Source of the DNA: a virus
Virus record (IMG/VR): IMGVR_UViG_3300010368_000051
Span: 1-32,432 of that record
DNA: 32,432 nucleotides
Direction: 5' to 3' (one strand)
Shown one piece after another: positions 1 to 7,954 of this stretch. A model generated the notes under the pieces. It worked only from the letters and a program-made list of their open reading frames with translations. It was not told where the DNA came from and ran no database searches. Positions within the stretch are counted from its first letter, which is position 1. Each line of letters opens with the position of its first letter. A program made the position numbers and the translations under genes.

Positions 1-15
1 GCTCTTCAAAATTAA

Positions 16-1143
16 TCATTCGTTACTCCAACCTTTGACGTACTCATCCGAAAAATTATATCGGGAGAATTCCTGACGGCGGATGAACTTATACCGGCGG
101 GTCTTTGAAAGTTCACAAACAAATCCCTCACTTAATATAGGAGTTCTCTCTCCGGGGTTCTCCACATTGCGTTTGCGCTCGACATATGCGGTATTCAAGT
201 CGTCTGCAAATACATCTTCCAGTGTATTTATAATAGAATGTTTTACTCGGATCAGATTGGCGTATGTCGTCATGATCGCATGAATATGGCGTTTGACATT
301 TGCCATATCTGCCGCAAATCTCTGCTCTCTATTGGTAATGCCCAATGGAGTTTTGAGCTTGGTGACAAAGTTGTTATGTCGCTCTGTCATATACTGGGTG
401 ATGAGATGCAACCAATCATCACCCTCGACATCAACATCGAATTTGATTGTGTAGTTATAGAATGTCTTGATATCGGCGGACATATACTTAGCGAAGGCCA
501 TGGCCTCTTCTGATATCGATCCAATACCACCATTTCTGATGATGTCCCGAATCTTGTCCCGGGTGCCAATTAAGGTCCGGCGATGGTTAGCATACTCGTG
601 CCAACATGTTTGAGTGTCGTCATTGATTGTGACATCACCAACAAATGTGTGCCAGTACATGCCGAGGATCGGCGGCTTCCGACCGCTCTCGCAGTCCCGG
701 AAGTGATCAACCGGAACCTGATATTTGATGACGTTCGGGCGATACTCATATACTAGTATTGGATTGCCGATCTTGGTGTGGCCAATCACCTCAAGTTTGA
801 TGGCATATTTGTCCCATAGCATGTCACCAACAGCCCATCCGTTTTCAATATTGCCTTCGAGGCACATAAATGCGAGCACAAGCTTCTCGGCAAGGCCCGG
901 ATGCATCCCGGGGTTATTTCTGATTTCTCTGGCGGAATAGTATCGCAACGGGGTCTTTGATAGAGCGGCCTTTGTCCCAACAAAGAATTTACCGGTGTCG
1001 GGGCAGATACCCGCCGCAATTGCCGGGGCGCCGTCGATCTTTTCGGACCATATACCTTCTGGGATATCACCGAGGAAATCCCCTATCATGGCAGTCGAGC
1101 CACAGAACAGGATATCCTCAAAATGTTCCATATGTTCTTTCAT
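16..1143 (-). CDS. DUF6267-like phage protein with a ligase-type KxDG motif
   Basis: A 375-residue protein of unknown function. Near residues 34-55 it has a Glu-Lys-Ile-Asp-Gly-Ala-Pro-Ala-Ile segment followed by a GKFFVGTKA segment. That pattern matches the conserved phage family annotated as DUF6267, whose KxDGAPA motif recalls motif I of nucleotidyltransferases and ATP ligases. An acidic VGDMLW segment near residue 106 and a YEYRPN segment follow, as in that family. By inference it could form a ligase-like nucleotidyl-transfer fold, but activity is unproven. The stop lies 15 bases inside the window edge. The start overlaps the upstream gene by ATGA, so the two are probably co-translated. 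Confidence 0.75.
   Translation of the reverse strand: MKEHMEHFEDILFCGSTAMIGDFLGDIPEGIWSEKIDGAPAIAAGICPDTGKFFVGTKAALSKTPLRYYSAREIRNNPGMHPGLAEKLVLAFMCLEGNIENGWAVGDMLWDKYAIKLEVIGHTKIGNPILVYEYRPNVIKYQVPVDHFRDCESGRKPPILGMYWHTFVGDVTINDDTQTCWHEYANHRRTLIGTRDKIRDIIRNGGIGSISEEAMAFAKYMSADIKTFYNYTIKFDVDVEGDDWLHLITQYMTERHNNFVTKLKTPLGITNREQRFAADMANVKRHIHAIMTTYANLIRVKHSIINTLEDVFADDLNTAYVERKRNVENPGERTPILSEGFVCELSKTRRYKFIRRQEFSRYNFSDEYVKGWSNE
225..232 (-). promoter_or_regulatory. TATAAATA late-promoter-like box inside a gene
   Basis: An exact TATAAATA on the minus strand, identical to the T4 late promoter core. It lies within the coding sequence of the DUF6267-like gene and would direct transcription out of the left edge of the window. 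Being intragenic, it may be chance. Confidence 0.25.
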
Positions 1144-2078
1144 ATCTTCACCTTGAGCCCTATTCTGGTCGAGCCCGAGGATGGGCCGCCGTATGTTGAA
1201 AGATGGAATTGGGTCAGCATCGGGAAGTCCGGTACGCCCAATAGATTATCCCCATGGCCCGTGAAATATATGTCGGACGTCCGGCTTCCTCTATCATATA
1301 CCACGAAATAGTTGTCTCCGCCATCCCTAAAATGATCGACCAACACATTGCGCATCGAGTGCAGCATGTCCGGACAATCTATTCGAAATTCGCTTGGGAG
1401 TTTGCCGGATTTGCCGACGCCATGATCACCCGCAAATCCTATGGATGGGTCGAGTGATTGGTAATGGTCCATCAGAGACACGAAGGTGTCTTCGGATGTG
1501 CCGTAGATCGACGCCAGACGGTCAAGGAGAGGCGGATAGGATTTTCTGGATGCAGACTTGTCAAACAGCGTGATGGGCGCTGACGGGCTTCCAGTTCCCT
1601 TGATTTCGAATTGCTGGATGGTGCCGTCTATCGACACGACAAGATCGGGGGCGGTCGAACCCGGAGGGGCGCTGGACACGAACTCATAATCGACGGAGGA
1701 GTGTAGAAACTCTGCGACGGAGTTTTGTGCCAGCGCCCCATGAGCGACTCGGCTCTGCCTGTTCCCCGATGGCTTGGCGACTTTCGAGATATGGATGAAC
1801 CCGGCGGCAGGTCCTGTTGGGCCGGTCAGAGAAACTTCCCCGAACACTCCCCGACAATCTGCGCCAGCATTCTCTCGGTCAGCCAATTCCGTTGATGTGA
1901 ACCACACCGGCGTGCCCGGTGCAAGTTCATGGCCATCGGGGAATAGGCATGCTGCACCGACTACGTCATAGCCATCAGGAGAGGAATGGCAGGTGACGTA
2001 GTCGGTGCGTTCCCCTGCGCCGGAAAACCGTATGTTGTTTTCTGTCGCTGGGAAATTCTTGGCTGTGAATGTAGCCAT
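1140..2078 (-). CDS. Hypothetical protein with a possible PD-(D/E)xK nuclease motif
   Basis: A 312-residue protein I do not recognise as a named family. Residues 144-160 read Pro-Asp, twelve residues, then Glu-Ile-Lys in a beta-strand-like context (LVVSIDGTIQQFEIKG). This is the spacing of the PD-(D/E)xK nuclease core, so a restriction-endonuclease-like fold is plausible. Only this motif supports it. The N-terminal 100 residues are Gly/Thr/Pro-rich and look beta-structured. It starts in a TAATG overlap with the upstream small gene and ends in an ATGA overlap with the DUF6267-like gene. All three are therefore probably one translational unit. Confidence 0.6.
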   Translation of the reverse strand: MATFTAKNFPATENNIRFSGAGERTDYVTCHSSPDGYDVVGAACLFPDGHELAPGTPVWFTSTELADRENAGADCRGVFGEVSLTGPTGPAAGFIHISKVAKPSGNRQSRVAHGALAQNSVAEFLHSSVDYEFVSSAPPGSTAPDLVVSIDGTIQQFEIKGTGSPSAPITLFDKSASRKSYPPLLDRLASIYGTSEDTFVSLMDHYQSLDPSIGFAGDHGVGKSGKLPSEFRIDCPDMLHSMRNVLVDHFRDGGDNYFVVYDRGSRTSDIYFTGHGDNLLGVPDFPMLTQFHLSTYGGPSSGSTRIGLKVKI

Positions 2079-2386
2079 TAGATCGGATCAGACATCGCTT
2101 CGAGGCCGCATGTCATGAATGGGATGAATGCTTTCCACTGATCGTCCGGACCCTCGGGATCGCCATACTTTTCGGCAAGAGCTTTTGCGGCGAGGATGAT
2201 ACGATCCTGTGTGGCAATCACATATCGGGGGTGAAGTGAGGCGGGCCGGGCTGGCGAAATAATACCATCGTCCGCCAACCGTTTGAAGATTGTGTCCTTG
2301 GACAGCCACGATTGATCACCGTATTCGATTGTTGAACCATAGCTCGGGGAGCTGCCCCATCCTCCATCACCTTCCATATCCATCAT
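2078..2386 (-). CDS. Small paralogous protein A (AKALAE...W domain)
   Basis: About 102 residues of unknown function. The C-terminal half (AKALAEKYGDPEG, then DDQWKAFIPF and LEAMSD) matches, position by position, the C-terminus of the next gene upstream (AKALAELYPSDPE, then ADEWKGFVPL and MDAMKDD). The two are adjacent diverged duplicates. The start is ambiguous: ATG codons lie at 2386, 2383 and 2377. The AAGG ribosome site has its best spacing to 2377, which would give a protein starting Met-Glu-Gly-Asp. It overlaps the upstream gene by about 10-20 bases. Confidence 0.65.
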   Translation of the reverse strand: MMDMEGDGGWGSSPSYGSTIEYGDQSWLSKDTIFKRLADDGIISPARPASLHPRYVIATQDRIILAAKALAEKYGDPEGPDDQWKAFIPFMTCGLEAMSDPI

Positions 2387-2762
2387 CCTTCATTGCGTCC
2401 ATGACAAGTTCCACAAGTGGAACAAAGCCCTTCCATTCATCAGCCGGGACTATTTCCGGGTCACTTGGATATAGCTCGGCGAGTGCCTTGGCTATATTGA
2501 TTTTCAGAAAGGCATCACCAACATAGACAGGTCTTTGCGAACTATCTTGACCATCGAGCGTCATTTTGCCGGTGGCCTTGTTGAATGTGCCACTGATAGT
2601 TCCACTCATGACGTTTGCGTTTTCGGCTTCGACAAGTTCGGCACGGCTGCCCGCCGCCGCCGCCGCCAACGCTCTGAGCCAGAAACCCTCCGGCATGGTT
2701 GACATGGCCATGTCAACGTCACGGGATTCGTCCCACCATGCTTTGGTTGGCTCAGACAGCAT
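2367..2762 (-). CDS. Small paralogous protein B (AKALAE...W domain)
   Basis: 131 residues, unknown function. An N-terminal helical region with an Ala-rich run near residues 32-37 leads into the C-terminal domain shared with the neighbouring protein A. The extra 50 or so N-terminal residues are not shared. A GAGG element lies 8 bases before the ATG, inside the end of the preceding gene, so translation is probably coupled. Confidence 0.7.
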   Translation of the reverse strand: MLSEPTKAWWDESRDVDMAMSTMPEGFWLRALAAAAAGSRAELVEAENANVMSGTISGTFNKATGKMTLDGQDSSQRPVYVGDAFLKINIAKALAELYPSDPEIVPADEWKGFVPLVELVMDAMKDDGYGR

Positions 2763-2928
2763 GGCAGATGCCCTCGGAAATTAGATTAGCCGCAGTCCGG
2801 CCATAGAACCCCTGCAGGGACCACACTGTGCCGGTGTTGATCAGGTGCTGCCATGCCTCGATAATCTCATCTTCGTCATTCTCGCCCTCGGCGTCTTCGA
2901 TCAGCATGATTGCATCAAGGTCCGTCAT
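2752..2928 (-). CDS. Small acidic phage protein with LQGxYGRxAxxLIxxGxC motif
   Basis: 58 residues, acidic N-terminus, ending in WSLQGFYGRTAANLISEGIC. The 'LQGxYGR...LI..G.C' signature is one I recall from many small conserved phage proteins of unknown role. I chose the ATG at 2928, six bases after GGAGA, over the ATG at 2934, which touches the ribosome site. The end overlaps the start of paralogue B. Confidence 0.7.
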   Translation of the reverse strand: MTDLDAIMLIEDAEGENDEDEIIEAWQHLINTGTVWSLQGFYGRTAANLISEGICHAV

Positions 2929-2930
2929 GA

Positions 2931-3344
2931 TCATTCTCCATCTCTAATAGAAAACCATTCTAACATAAGAAGTCGTTCGAGTCCATAGGCTTCTACTTCC
3001 CATGGCAGTTGATCGTATTCCGTATCATCCGGAACGTCCACGGAATTCCATGTTGTCAGTCCGGTCAATGGATTTGTGCCCATGCTGCCTCGAACAATCT
3101 GCCAGACATGGATGCATTCGTGTACGAAGTTCTGGATCATGTAATCGTGCTCAAGGCCATTCATGATTATGATCAAGAACACGCCTTTGCGCTCATGCAT
3201 GGTCGCTTCCACGTCACCGATGGTCCGCCCGAATGCAAGCTCGACATTGGTGCCGAGCGGCATTGACAGTCTATCGAACAACCAGTTCCATACAGCGTGA
3301 AGCTCATCTTCGGCATCCGGGCGCTGGTGGACATATAGGGTCAT
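2931..3344 (-). CDS. HExxH zinc-metalloprotease-like protein
   Basis: 137 residues. The central segment NFVHECIHVWQ contains an HExxH zinc-binding and catalytic motif, with hydrophobic residues before it as in minigluzincin and SprT-like peptidases. The later WEVEAYGLE stretch offers a glutamate that could be the third zinc ligand. No signal peptide, so a cytoplasmic or virion-associated enzyme is implied. The substrate is unknown. The start overlaps the upstream membrane gene by ATGA, without a strong ribosome site of its own, pointing to coupled translation. Confidence 0.7.
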   Translation of the reverse strand: MTLYVHQRPDAEDELHAVWNWLFDRLSMPLGTNVELAFGRTIGDVEATMHERKGVFLIIIMNGLEHDYMIQNFVHECIHVWQIVRGSMGTNPLTGLTTWNSVDVPDDTEYDQLPWEVEAYGLERLLMLEWFSIRDGE

Positions 3345-3508
3345 CGGGGATGGGTGATCTTACCGACAAACCAGCCGATACCATATGATCCGACAAGGAT
3401 CGTGAAGAGCTGGGTGAATCCATGCCCGAACATCGCAGTGATGGCGCTGGAATAGCACACGGCCAGACCGGCTACAATTGCGATCATGATGATTTTCTTG
3501 GTATCCAT
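3341..3508 (-). CDS. Small membrane protein (55 aa)
   Basis: Starts MDTKKIIMIAIVAG and carries two hydrophobic segments (about residues 5-22 and 32-50), so it is probably a two-helix inner-membrane protein. GGGGA stands seven bases before the ATG. The ATG shares a base with the stop of the upstream membrane gene (TAATG). Function not recognised. Confidence 0.65.
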   Translation of the reverse strand: MDTKKIIMIAIVAGLAVCYSSAITAMFGHGFTQLFTILVGSYGIGWFVGKITHPR

Positions 3509-3675
3509 TATTTGTCCCCTTTCAGGAAATCGAGAAGGCGGGTTGTCATGATCCACGTCGCAAACAGGTATATCGTGGGCAGGGTGACGATAAGGGACCA
3601 GTATCCATACGCCCCACCTGCGTACCATCCCATGAGCCATGCCACGATGTAGCAGATGGCGTGTCTAACAAACAT
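3508..3675 (-). CDS. Small membrane protein (55 aa)
   Basis: Starting at MFVRHAI, with AAGG eight bases upstream, it gives two long hydrophobic helices separated by a GGAYGYW turn. A second ATG at 3681 is possible but too close to the ribosome site. Longer versions would run into the DNA ligase gene. Paired with the next membrane gene; role unknown. Confidence 0.6.
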   Translation of the reverse strand: MFVRHAICYIVAWLMGWYAGGAYGYWSLIVTLPTIYLFATWIMTTRLLDFLKGDK

Positions 3676-3685
3676 ATTCATATCC

Positions 3686-4576
3686 TTAATCCAAGTCCAG
3701 ACGAATGCCGAGATAAATTGGGAAGCGAGGCCGCCCGTTTGTTCCGACACCCTGAAATTTGAATGTCACCATTTTGCCGATGTAGTCCTCACGGTTATCC
3801 CACATCTCGGCACGTTGCTGCATATCATAGCCGGAGCCGCAATCAAATTCAAGCCCATTCCATGAAATCTTCCATGCGCCCAACAGCCCGGCGGGAATAA
3901 GTCCCTCGGCATGTGTGGATCGCTCGGTCCTGCCGAGATTGTTTGTCACGGCCTCATTGGTATTGTGCATCATCTCGGTGTATCCGATGATCTTGCCTTC
4001 GTCGTCATCGAACTTCTTGATCTTCAAGAGGATTGCCTGTTTCACGCTCGATCTCCCGTATTTGTAAAGACCCTTCGGATCACGGATCATGGTGCCCTCC
4101 CAGCCATCGGCCAGATGTTGGATGGCCAGCTCACATAGTTGGATGACATCATAGACAATCGTATGCGGGACATACACAATGCACTCATGCGCCTTGGACT
4201 TCCGGAACAAATGCTCCAGCCGGTCCTCATATGCCATGTCGGGGTATGTGAAGTCATCAAACGCATGGAAGCGCCAGTATGGCTCACCGGTCGAACGCAT
4301 GACATCCGACTGGACATCATTGAATTCCTTCATCTTGGTGCAGGCCTCATCCCAATATGTGATGATCTCGCCATCCAGATTGTCGGGCACAAAGCGGGCA
4401 AAGCGCTGGATATACACATTCCGGATTGGCTTCAAGCTCCGGGTCTGGAACTCACCCTCACGTTTGAGAATGCGAATCCCGTCGAGCTTCGGGGTTGCGA
4501 TGATCGGGAATTTGAGATTGTCGTAGTCCTCGATTGTCTTGAGGGTTCCGGCGAGCAATGGCTTGAATGGCTTCAT
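3686..4576 (-). CDS. ATP-dependent DNA ligase
   Basis: 296 residues, the compact size of phage ATP ligases. Motif I is TPKLDGIR with nucleotidyl-acceptor Lys30. The segment around LDGEI fits motif III, EGTMIRD is motif IV, and LLKIKKF is motif V. The C-terminal 90 residues fit an OB-fold domain. It seals nicked DNA by forming ligase-AMP, then DNA-adenylate, in replication or repair. An RNA ligase and an end-healing enzyme lie directly upstream in the same direction. Start chosen at MKPFKPLLAG, preceded by AGGAG. Confidence 0.92.
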   Translation of the reverse strand: MKPFKPLLAGTLKTIEDYDNLKFPIIATPKLDGIRILKREGEFQTRSLKPIRNVYIQRFARFVPDNLDGEIITYWDEACTKMKEFNDVQSDVMRSTGEPYWRFHAFDDFTYPDMAYEDRLEHLFRKSKAHECIVYVPHTIVYDVIQLCELAIQHLADGWEGTMIRDPKGLYKYGRSSVKQAILLKIKKFDDDEGKIIGYTEMMHNTNEAVTNNLGRTERSTHAEGLIPAGLLGAWKISWNGLEFDCGSGYDMQQRAEMWDNREDYIGKMVTFKFQGVGTNGRPRFPIYLGIRLDLD

Positions 4577-4587
4577 GGGTAGTCTCC

Positions 4588-5703
4588 TTAAATGCCGCCG
4601 ACCGTGAGCTTGTTGCCGTCAAGCAATCCGTCACGGTGGCTTTCGATCATGACAGCTGTCTTGAGCTGCCGCAGGTATTGTTTGGCGATGAGCGAATATG
4701 CATCCTCACCGGTCTGTCGATACGCAAAGTACGCCGCCCACAGCGGTTTGTCAACCATGGTCTGCACAGCGAACGCAAAATCCTTTGGGGACATGTCAAA
4801 TGCGTTGGCCTTCTCGACAAACCCTGTCAGCTTATCCGCCCGGCCCTGAATGGATGACCGAAGCTTCGACGCATATTCACCGATCCAGACCTTGCGGTCG
4901 TCATCCAGCATCGGGATGAGATCATCCAGCTGGTTGTTCAGAATGACTTCGATGATCCGGCGTTCAGAACCCGCCAAGTCGATGCAGCGGTGAAGGGCGA
5001 CATACTCATCAGCCTTGATCTTCACACGGTGACCATCAGGCCATACAAGGACAACGCCCTCATCACCCTTCAACTCTCGGACACTTTGCACGAAATTCTC
5101 AAGCACAAAATCACACTCGGTGATCAGCTTGATCTGCCGAGGGACGATGGACAGGTAATTACCGGTCACATTGTTGCGAACAGCCAACAGGCGCAGTTCG
5201 GACTTCTCATATGGAAGCACGATACGATTTGTGGGCGAGGTGAATTCATAGATCGGAGTGTAACCGGTTTCCATGTAATTGATCATCTCACGGCGATCCC
5301 ATTCCAGCATGTCAACTTCGTGCAATGCCTGCACAGCGACATCGGACAGACCCTTGCGGGTCATGAAGTGCAGCTCGCCATTGAGCATGACAGGGTGGAT
5401 CATCGAGCCATCGAGTTTGGTCTGGACCGAGATCGGCTCACACCAGTCAAGCGCTTCCATGGAGGATTCCGGGCGCTCATTGAGATTGAAGAATTTGTGG
5501 AATGGCCGAGCAAGAATCTTCCCGTCCAGTCCAAATTTCAGGCCACGGCCTTCAAGATGAATTGGCTTGGTAAAGGTTTCGGGTGAAGAAAACACGTAAT
5601 CGATACATGTGCCCCATTCACGCTCAAGGATAACGAAACCCGGAGTGTCCTTGAACTCATGCACAATGTCATCGAGGTGATTGATGATTGGGAACTTGTT
5701 CAT
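4588..5703 (-). CDS. rnlA: T4 RNA ligase 1-like tRNA repair ligase
   Basis: 371 residues, close to T4 RnlA. RPFHKFFNLNE (66-76) is the hallmark N-terminal motif of the Rnl1 family. TKLDGSM gives acceptor Lys96 (T4 uses Lys99). EGVVLVW and VKIKADEY are motifs IV and V. In T4 this enzyme reseals tRNA cut by host anticodon nucleases, after end healing by kinase-phosphatase, which is encoded directly upstream here. The start at 5703 has GGAGA six bases before it. A strong sigma70-like promoter ends about 30 bases upstream. Confidence 0.95.
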   Translation of the reverse strand: MNKFPIINHLDDIVHEFKDTPGFVILEREWGTCIDYVFSSPETFTKPIHLEGRGLKFGLDGKILARPFHKFFNLNERPESSMEALDWCEPISVQTKLDGSMIHPVMLNGELHFMTRKGLSDVAVQALHEVDMLEWDRREMINYMETGYTPIYEFTSPTNRIVLPYEKSELRLLAVRNNVTGNYLSIVPRQIKLITECDFVLENFVQSVRELKGDEGVVLVWPDGHRVKIKADEYVALHRCIDLAGSERRIIEVILNNQLDDLIPMLDDDRKVWIGEYASKLRSSIQGRADKLTGFVEKANAFDMSPKDFAFAVQTMVDKPLWAAYFAYRQTGEDAYSLIAKQYLRQLKTAVMIESHRDGLLDGNKLTVGGI

Positions 5704-5731
5704 AGGACTTCTCCGGGTTGCGATAGACTTC

Positions 5732-5759
5732 ATATTACAGGATCATGAGATCATGTCAA
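5732..5759 (-). promoter_or_regulatory. Sigma70-like promoter for RNA ligase
   Basis: Minus-strand TTGACA, 16 bases, TAATAT. It overlaps the stop codon of the kinase-phosphatase gene and points at the RNA ligase gene. Confidence 0.75.
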
Positions 5760-6748
5760 CTGATATATTCAAACACAGACACGAATGGGAGATCATCACC
5801 TGCAAGCGCATGTTTCTTGGATGACTGGAATGTCATGTGATGTTTCGTGATGATCTCCGGATTGGTTGTGGTGCTCGATGGATCATAGCTTTTCAGCTTT
5901 TCGTCCAGCGGGCGATCAATGATCACATAGTTCACATTGACTTCACCAGTATCGGCGCCTACAGCCGCAAGAAGTTTCTTGCGATCACCAGCACGGAGAT
6001 TGGTGGCGTCAAACTGGACATCCAGTCCGGCATCAAGCCGAGCCTTGGTAATTGCATGCGCAGCTGTGAATGTCGTATGAAACCCTTCGGGAGTATATGC
6101 CCGCTTGGCATAGTTCACACCACCGAATTGAATGGAGCGGATCGTGTCGGTGGACACGATTGAGCTGCGAGGAAATCCTTGATCTTTGAGCCACGAAGAC
6201 TTCCCGGCGCCGGATGGGCCGATCAGGACACTCAGGAGTGGCTTGCGTGGACGCTTTGGTGCGGCGGGTGCATTGGTATCAAAGTCGCCCGGGGCGACCT
6301 GAAAGCAGGTCACACCCTCTTCACGCCACATATCAACAACACACTGCCGATCATCATAGACGACATCCGGAGCACAGCCGTTCGCCCGGGCTTCATTGAG
6401 CCATTCACGCTTGATCGTGACATCGGATCGATAGTCAGTGCTCGAACGCATGTTCCCGATGAGATCACGGGCTGCAACCATATCCAGAGTGGGGGTGTAG
6501 AGTGTGCCGATATGCTGATCGAGCCAGATCGCCGTCTTGAGCATGACCGCATCGCTGCGGCCTGACCAGATTTCGACATTGTGGCCCATATCAAAGTGTG
6601 CCTGCAGAGCCTTGATCACCGGAATGTTCGGAAGGTCTTTGTCACATGCCTCGAAGAAGCTATCCCAGTCCCGGGCGCCATCACGGACATAGTGTGTCCG
6701 GTGGTCAATCAGGGCAAGGGTGCCATCCAAATCAAACACGAAATTCAT
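5756..6748 (-). CDS. pseT: Polynucleotide kinase-phosphatase, phosphatase domain first
   Basis: 330 residues. The N-terminal domain begins MNFVFDLDGTLA, a HAD phosphatase motif with Asp6 and Asp8 as nucleophile and acid. It continues with WSGRSD and YDDR motifs. The C-terminal domain has a P-loop GPSGAGKSS at 177-185 and a DATN segment typical of phage kinases. It removes 3' phosphates and phosphorylates 5' hydroxyls, preparing broken tRNA for RNA ligase 1. The domain order is reversed relative to T4 PseT (kinase first) and resembles the animal enzyme. The start at 6748 has GGAGA five bases upstream. Longer starts would run into the promoter. Confidence 0.93.
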   Translation of the reverse strand: MNFVFDLDGTLALIDHRTHYVRDGARDWDSFFEACDKDLPNIPVIKALQAHFDMGHNVEIWSGRSDAVMLKTAIWLDQHIGTLYTPTLDMVAARDLIGNMRSSTDYRSDVTIKREWLNEARANGCAPDVVYDDRQCVVDMWREEGVTCFQVAPGDFDTNAPAAPKRPRKPLLSVLIGPSGAGKSSWLKDQGFPRSSIVSTDTIRSIQFGGVNYAKRAYTPEGFHTTFTAAHAITKARLDAGLDVQFDATNLRAGDRKKLLAAVGADTGEVNVNYVIIDRPLDEKLKSYDPSSTTTNPEIITKHHMTFQSSKKHALAGDDLPFVSVFEYIS

Positions 6749-6775
6749 AATACTCTCCAATTCAATTGATGGCCC

Positions 6776-6803
6776 ATCATACAGGACCACTCCCAGATGT
6801 CAA
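6776..6803 (-). promoter_or_regulatory. Sigma70-like promoter for kinase-phosphatase
   Basis: Minus-strand TTGACA, 16 bases, TATGAT. It stands back to back with the plus-strand late box at 6808. Confidence 0.8.
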
Positions 6804-6807
6804 CCGG

Positions 6808-6815
6808 TATAAATA
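6808..6815 (+). promoter_or_regulatory. T4-type late promoter TATAAATA for the virion gene pair
   Basis: Exact TATAAATA on the plus strand, 30 bases before the first codon of the only plus-strand structural genes. It matches the T4 late consensus recognised by the phage sigma factor gp55. Position and gene type agree. Confidence 0.8.
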
Positions 6816-6845
6816 ATAGAAACACATTAACCCCAAGGAATTTAC

Positions 6846-7127
6846 ATGTCAGCTCTCATTACAGGATCATTCACTGGCACCGGCCAATCTAATTCAAAAT
6901 TCATCGTGCGCAATTTCAACGTATCGATCCTGTTTGGTGCTGCGGTCGGCACAGTCCAGCTGCGACGGTCATTCGATGATGGATCGACATGGGAAGTGGT
7001 TGCATCATATACGGGTGACACCGCAACATATGTGTTCGAGCCAGAGCTGCAGGTACTATACGAACTCAATTGCTCGGCATATACATCGGGCACAATCACA
7101 TACAGAATAGGTGGGAGCGGTATCTAA
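6846..7127 (+). CDS. Small beta-rich virion-type protein
   Basis: 93 residues. It reads like the phage family 'TGQS...F.V.NFNVSILFG...GTVQLRRSFDDGSTW...YELNCSAYTSGTITYRI', small beta-sandwich proteins found among tail, fibre or capsid genes. It starts at ATG 6846 after AAGGA. The stop overlaps the next start (TAATG). Being alone on the plus strand behind a late promoter supports a structural role. Exact position in the virion unknown. Confidence 0.7.
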   Translation: MSALITGSFTGTGQSNSKFIVRNFNVSILFGAAVGTVQLRRSFDDGSTWEVVASYTGDTATYVFEPELQVLYELNCSAYTSGTITYRIGGSGI

Positions 7128-7678
7128 TGCAAGAAATAACTCTCACGGATGCTGACGGGAACCGGATAGTTGTTGACAATTATTCCGGCGCTCTATCAGT
7201 TATGGATGTTGCACACTACCACATCCACGAAGGGCTATTCTATACGATATCTCGAACAGAACTAGCGCTGGCCGATAATGCCAGCATTATGTTCTATATC
7301 GTGCCGAATCAACTCCGGCTGCATTTGCGGGTCAGTGCCCTATCAGGCGGCGATGGCATGCTTGAGTTGTTCGAAAATCCAACAGTATCTGCAAATGGCA
7401 CGGCACAGGTTGGCATCAACCGGAATAGATATTCGGCAAATGTTCCGGACTCTGCGATGTACTATGGGCCGACTGTCACCGGCGATGGGACACGAATCTT
7501 TGATGCAATTTCGCCCGGGGGATATAAGAATTTCAGCACAGGCGGTGAGTTCGGACTCACTGGTGAATATGTACTGAACCATGACAGAACGTATCTGGCC
7601 CGTATGACAAATTTGTCAGGACAAGCAGCTCCAATTGCTCTTATCATGGACTGGTATGAGAATCCCGGGTACTATTAG
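7127..7678 (+). CDS. Virion-type structural protein (HYHIHEG family)
   Basis: 183 residues starting MQEITLTDADGNRI. The pattern VAHYHIHEGLFYT, then LELFENPTVSANGTAQ and a NRNRYSAN segment, is one I recall from conserved phage structural or tail-associated proteins of beta architecture. It starts by TAATG coupling to the preceding gene. The stop overlaps the stop of the convergent minus-strand gene by three bases, leaving no room for a terminator. Confidence 0.7.
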   Translation: MQEITLTDADGNRIVVDNYSGALSVMDVAHYHIHEGLFYTISRTELALADNASIMFYIVPNQLRLHLRVSALSGGDGMLELFENPTVSANGTAQVGINRNRYSANVPDSAMYYGPTVTGDGTRIFDAISPGGYKNFSTGGEFGLTGEYVLNHDRTYLARMTNLSGQAAPIALIMDWYENPGYY

Positions 7679-7953
7679 ACCTCGTCATATCCTAGATAGA
7701 TGATGTTCATCATTGTCTGCAAAGCCGCCTTTGTGCGATCATGCATACGTTGATCCTGTTCGAAGATGTCATTGATGATATTGGTCAACAGCAGCGCATT
7801 GACCTGAGCACCGTCATCAAGTGCAACGGACATGTCAAGGGCCGTCGCAACATCAGCAGCATTCAAAATGACAATCTTGTCACGGTCCAGCTTGTATTCA
7901 ATTACAGCTGGGCCGATTTTGCTTGTGTAGTGTTGTGAAAAATCTGCGGACAT
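7675..7953 (-). CDS. Hypothetical protein (92 aa)
   Basis: Starts MSADFSQHYTSKIGPAVIEY, with AGGAG eight bases before ATG 7953. Mostly helical, with an acidic middle and a Met/Asp-rich end. No motif recognised. Convergent with the plus-strand virion gene. Confidence 0.65.
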   Translation of the reverse strand: MSADFSQHYTSKIGPAVIEYKLDRDKIVILNAADVATALDMSVALDDGAQVNALLLTNIINDIFEQDQRMHDRTKAALQTMMNIIYLGYDEV

Positions 7954-7954
7954 G

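Noticed and set aside
4139-5586. Long plus-strand open frames opposite the DNA and RNA ligase genes
   Set aside because: They are antisense shadows of clearly recognised ligase genes, with no ribosome site and no protein-like motifs.
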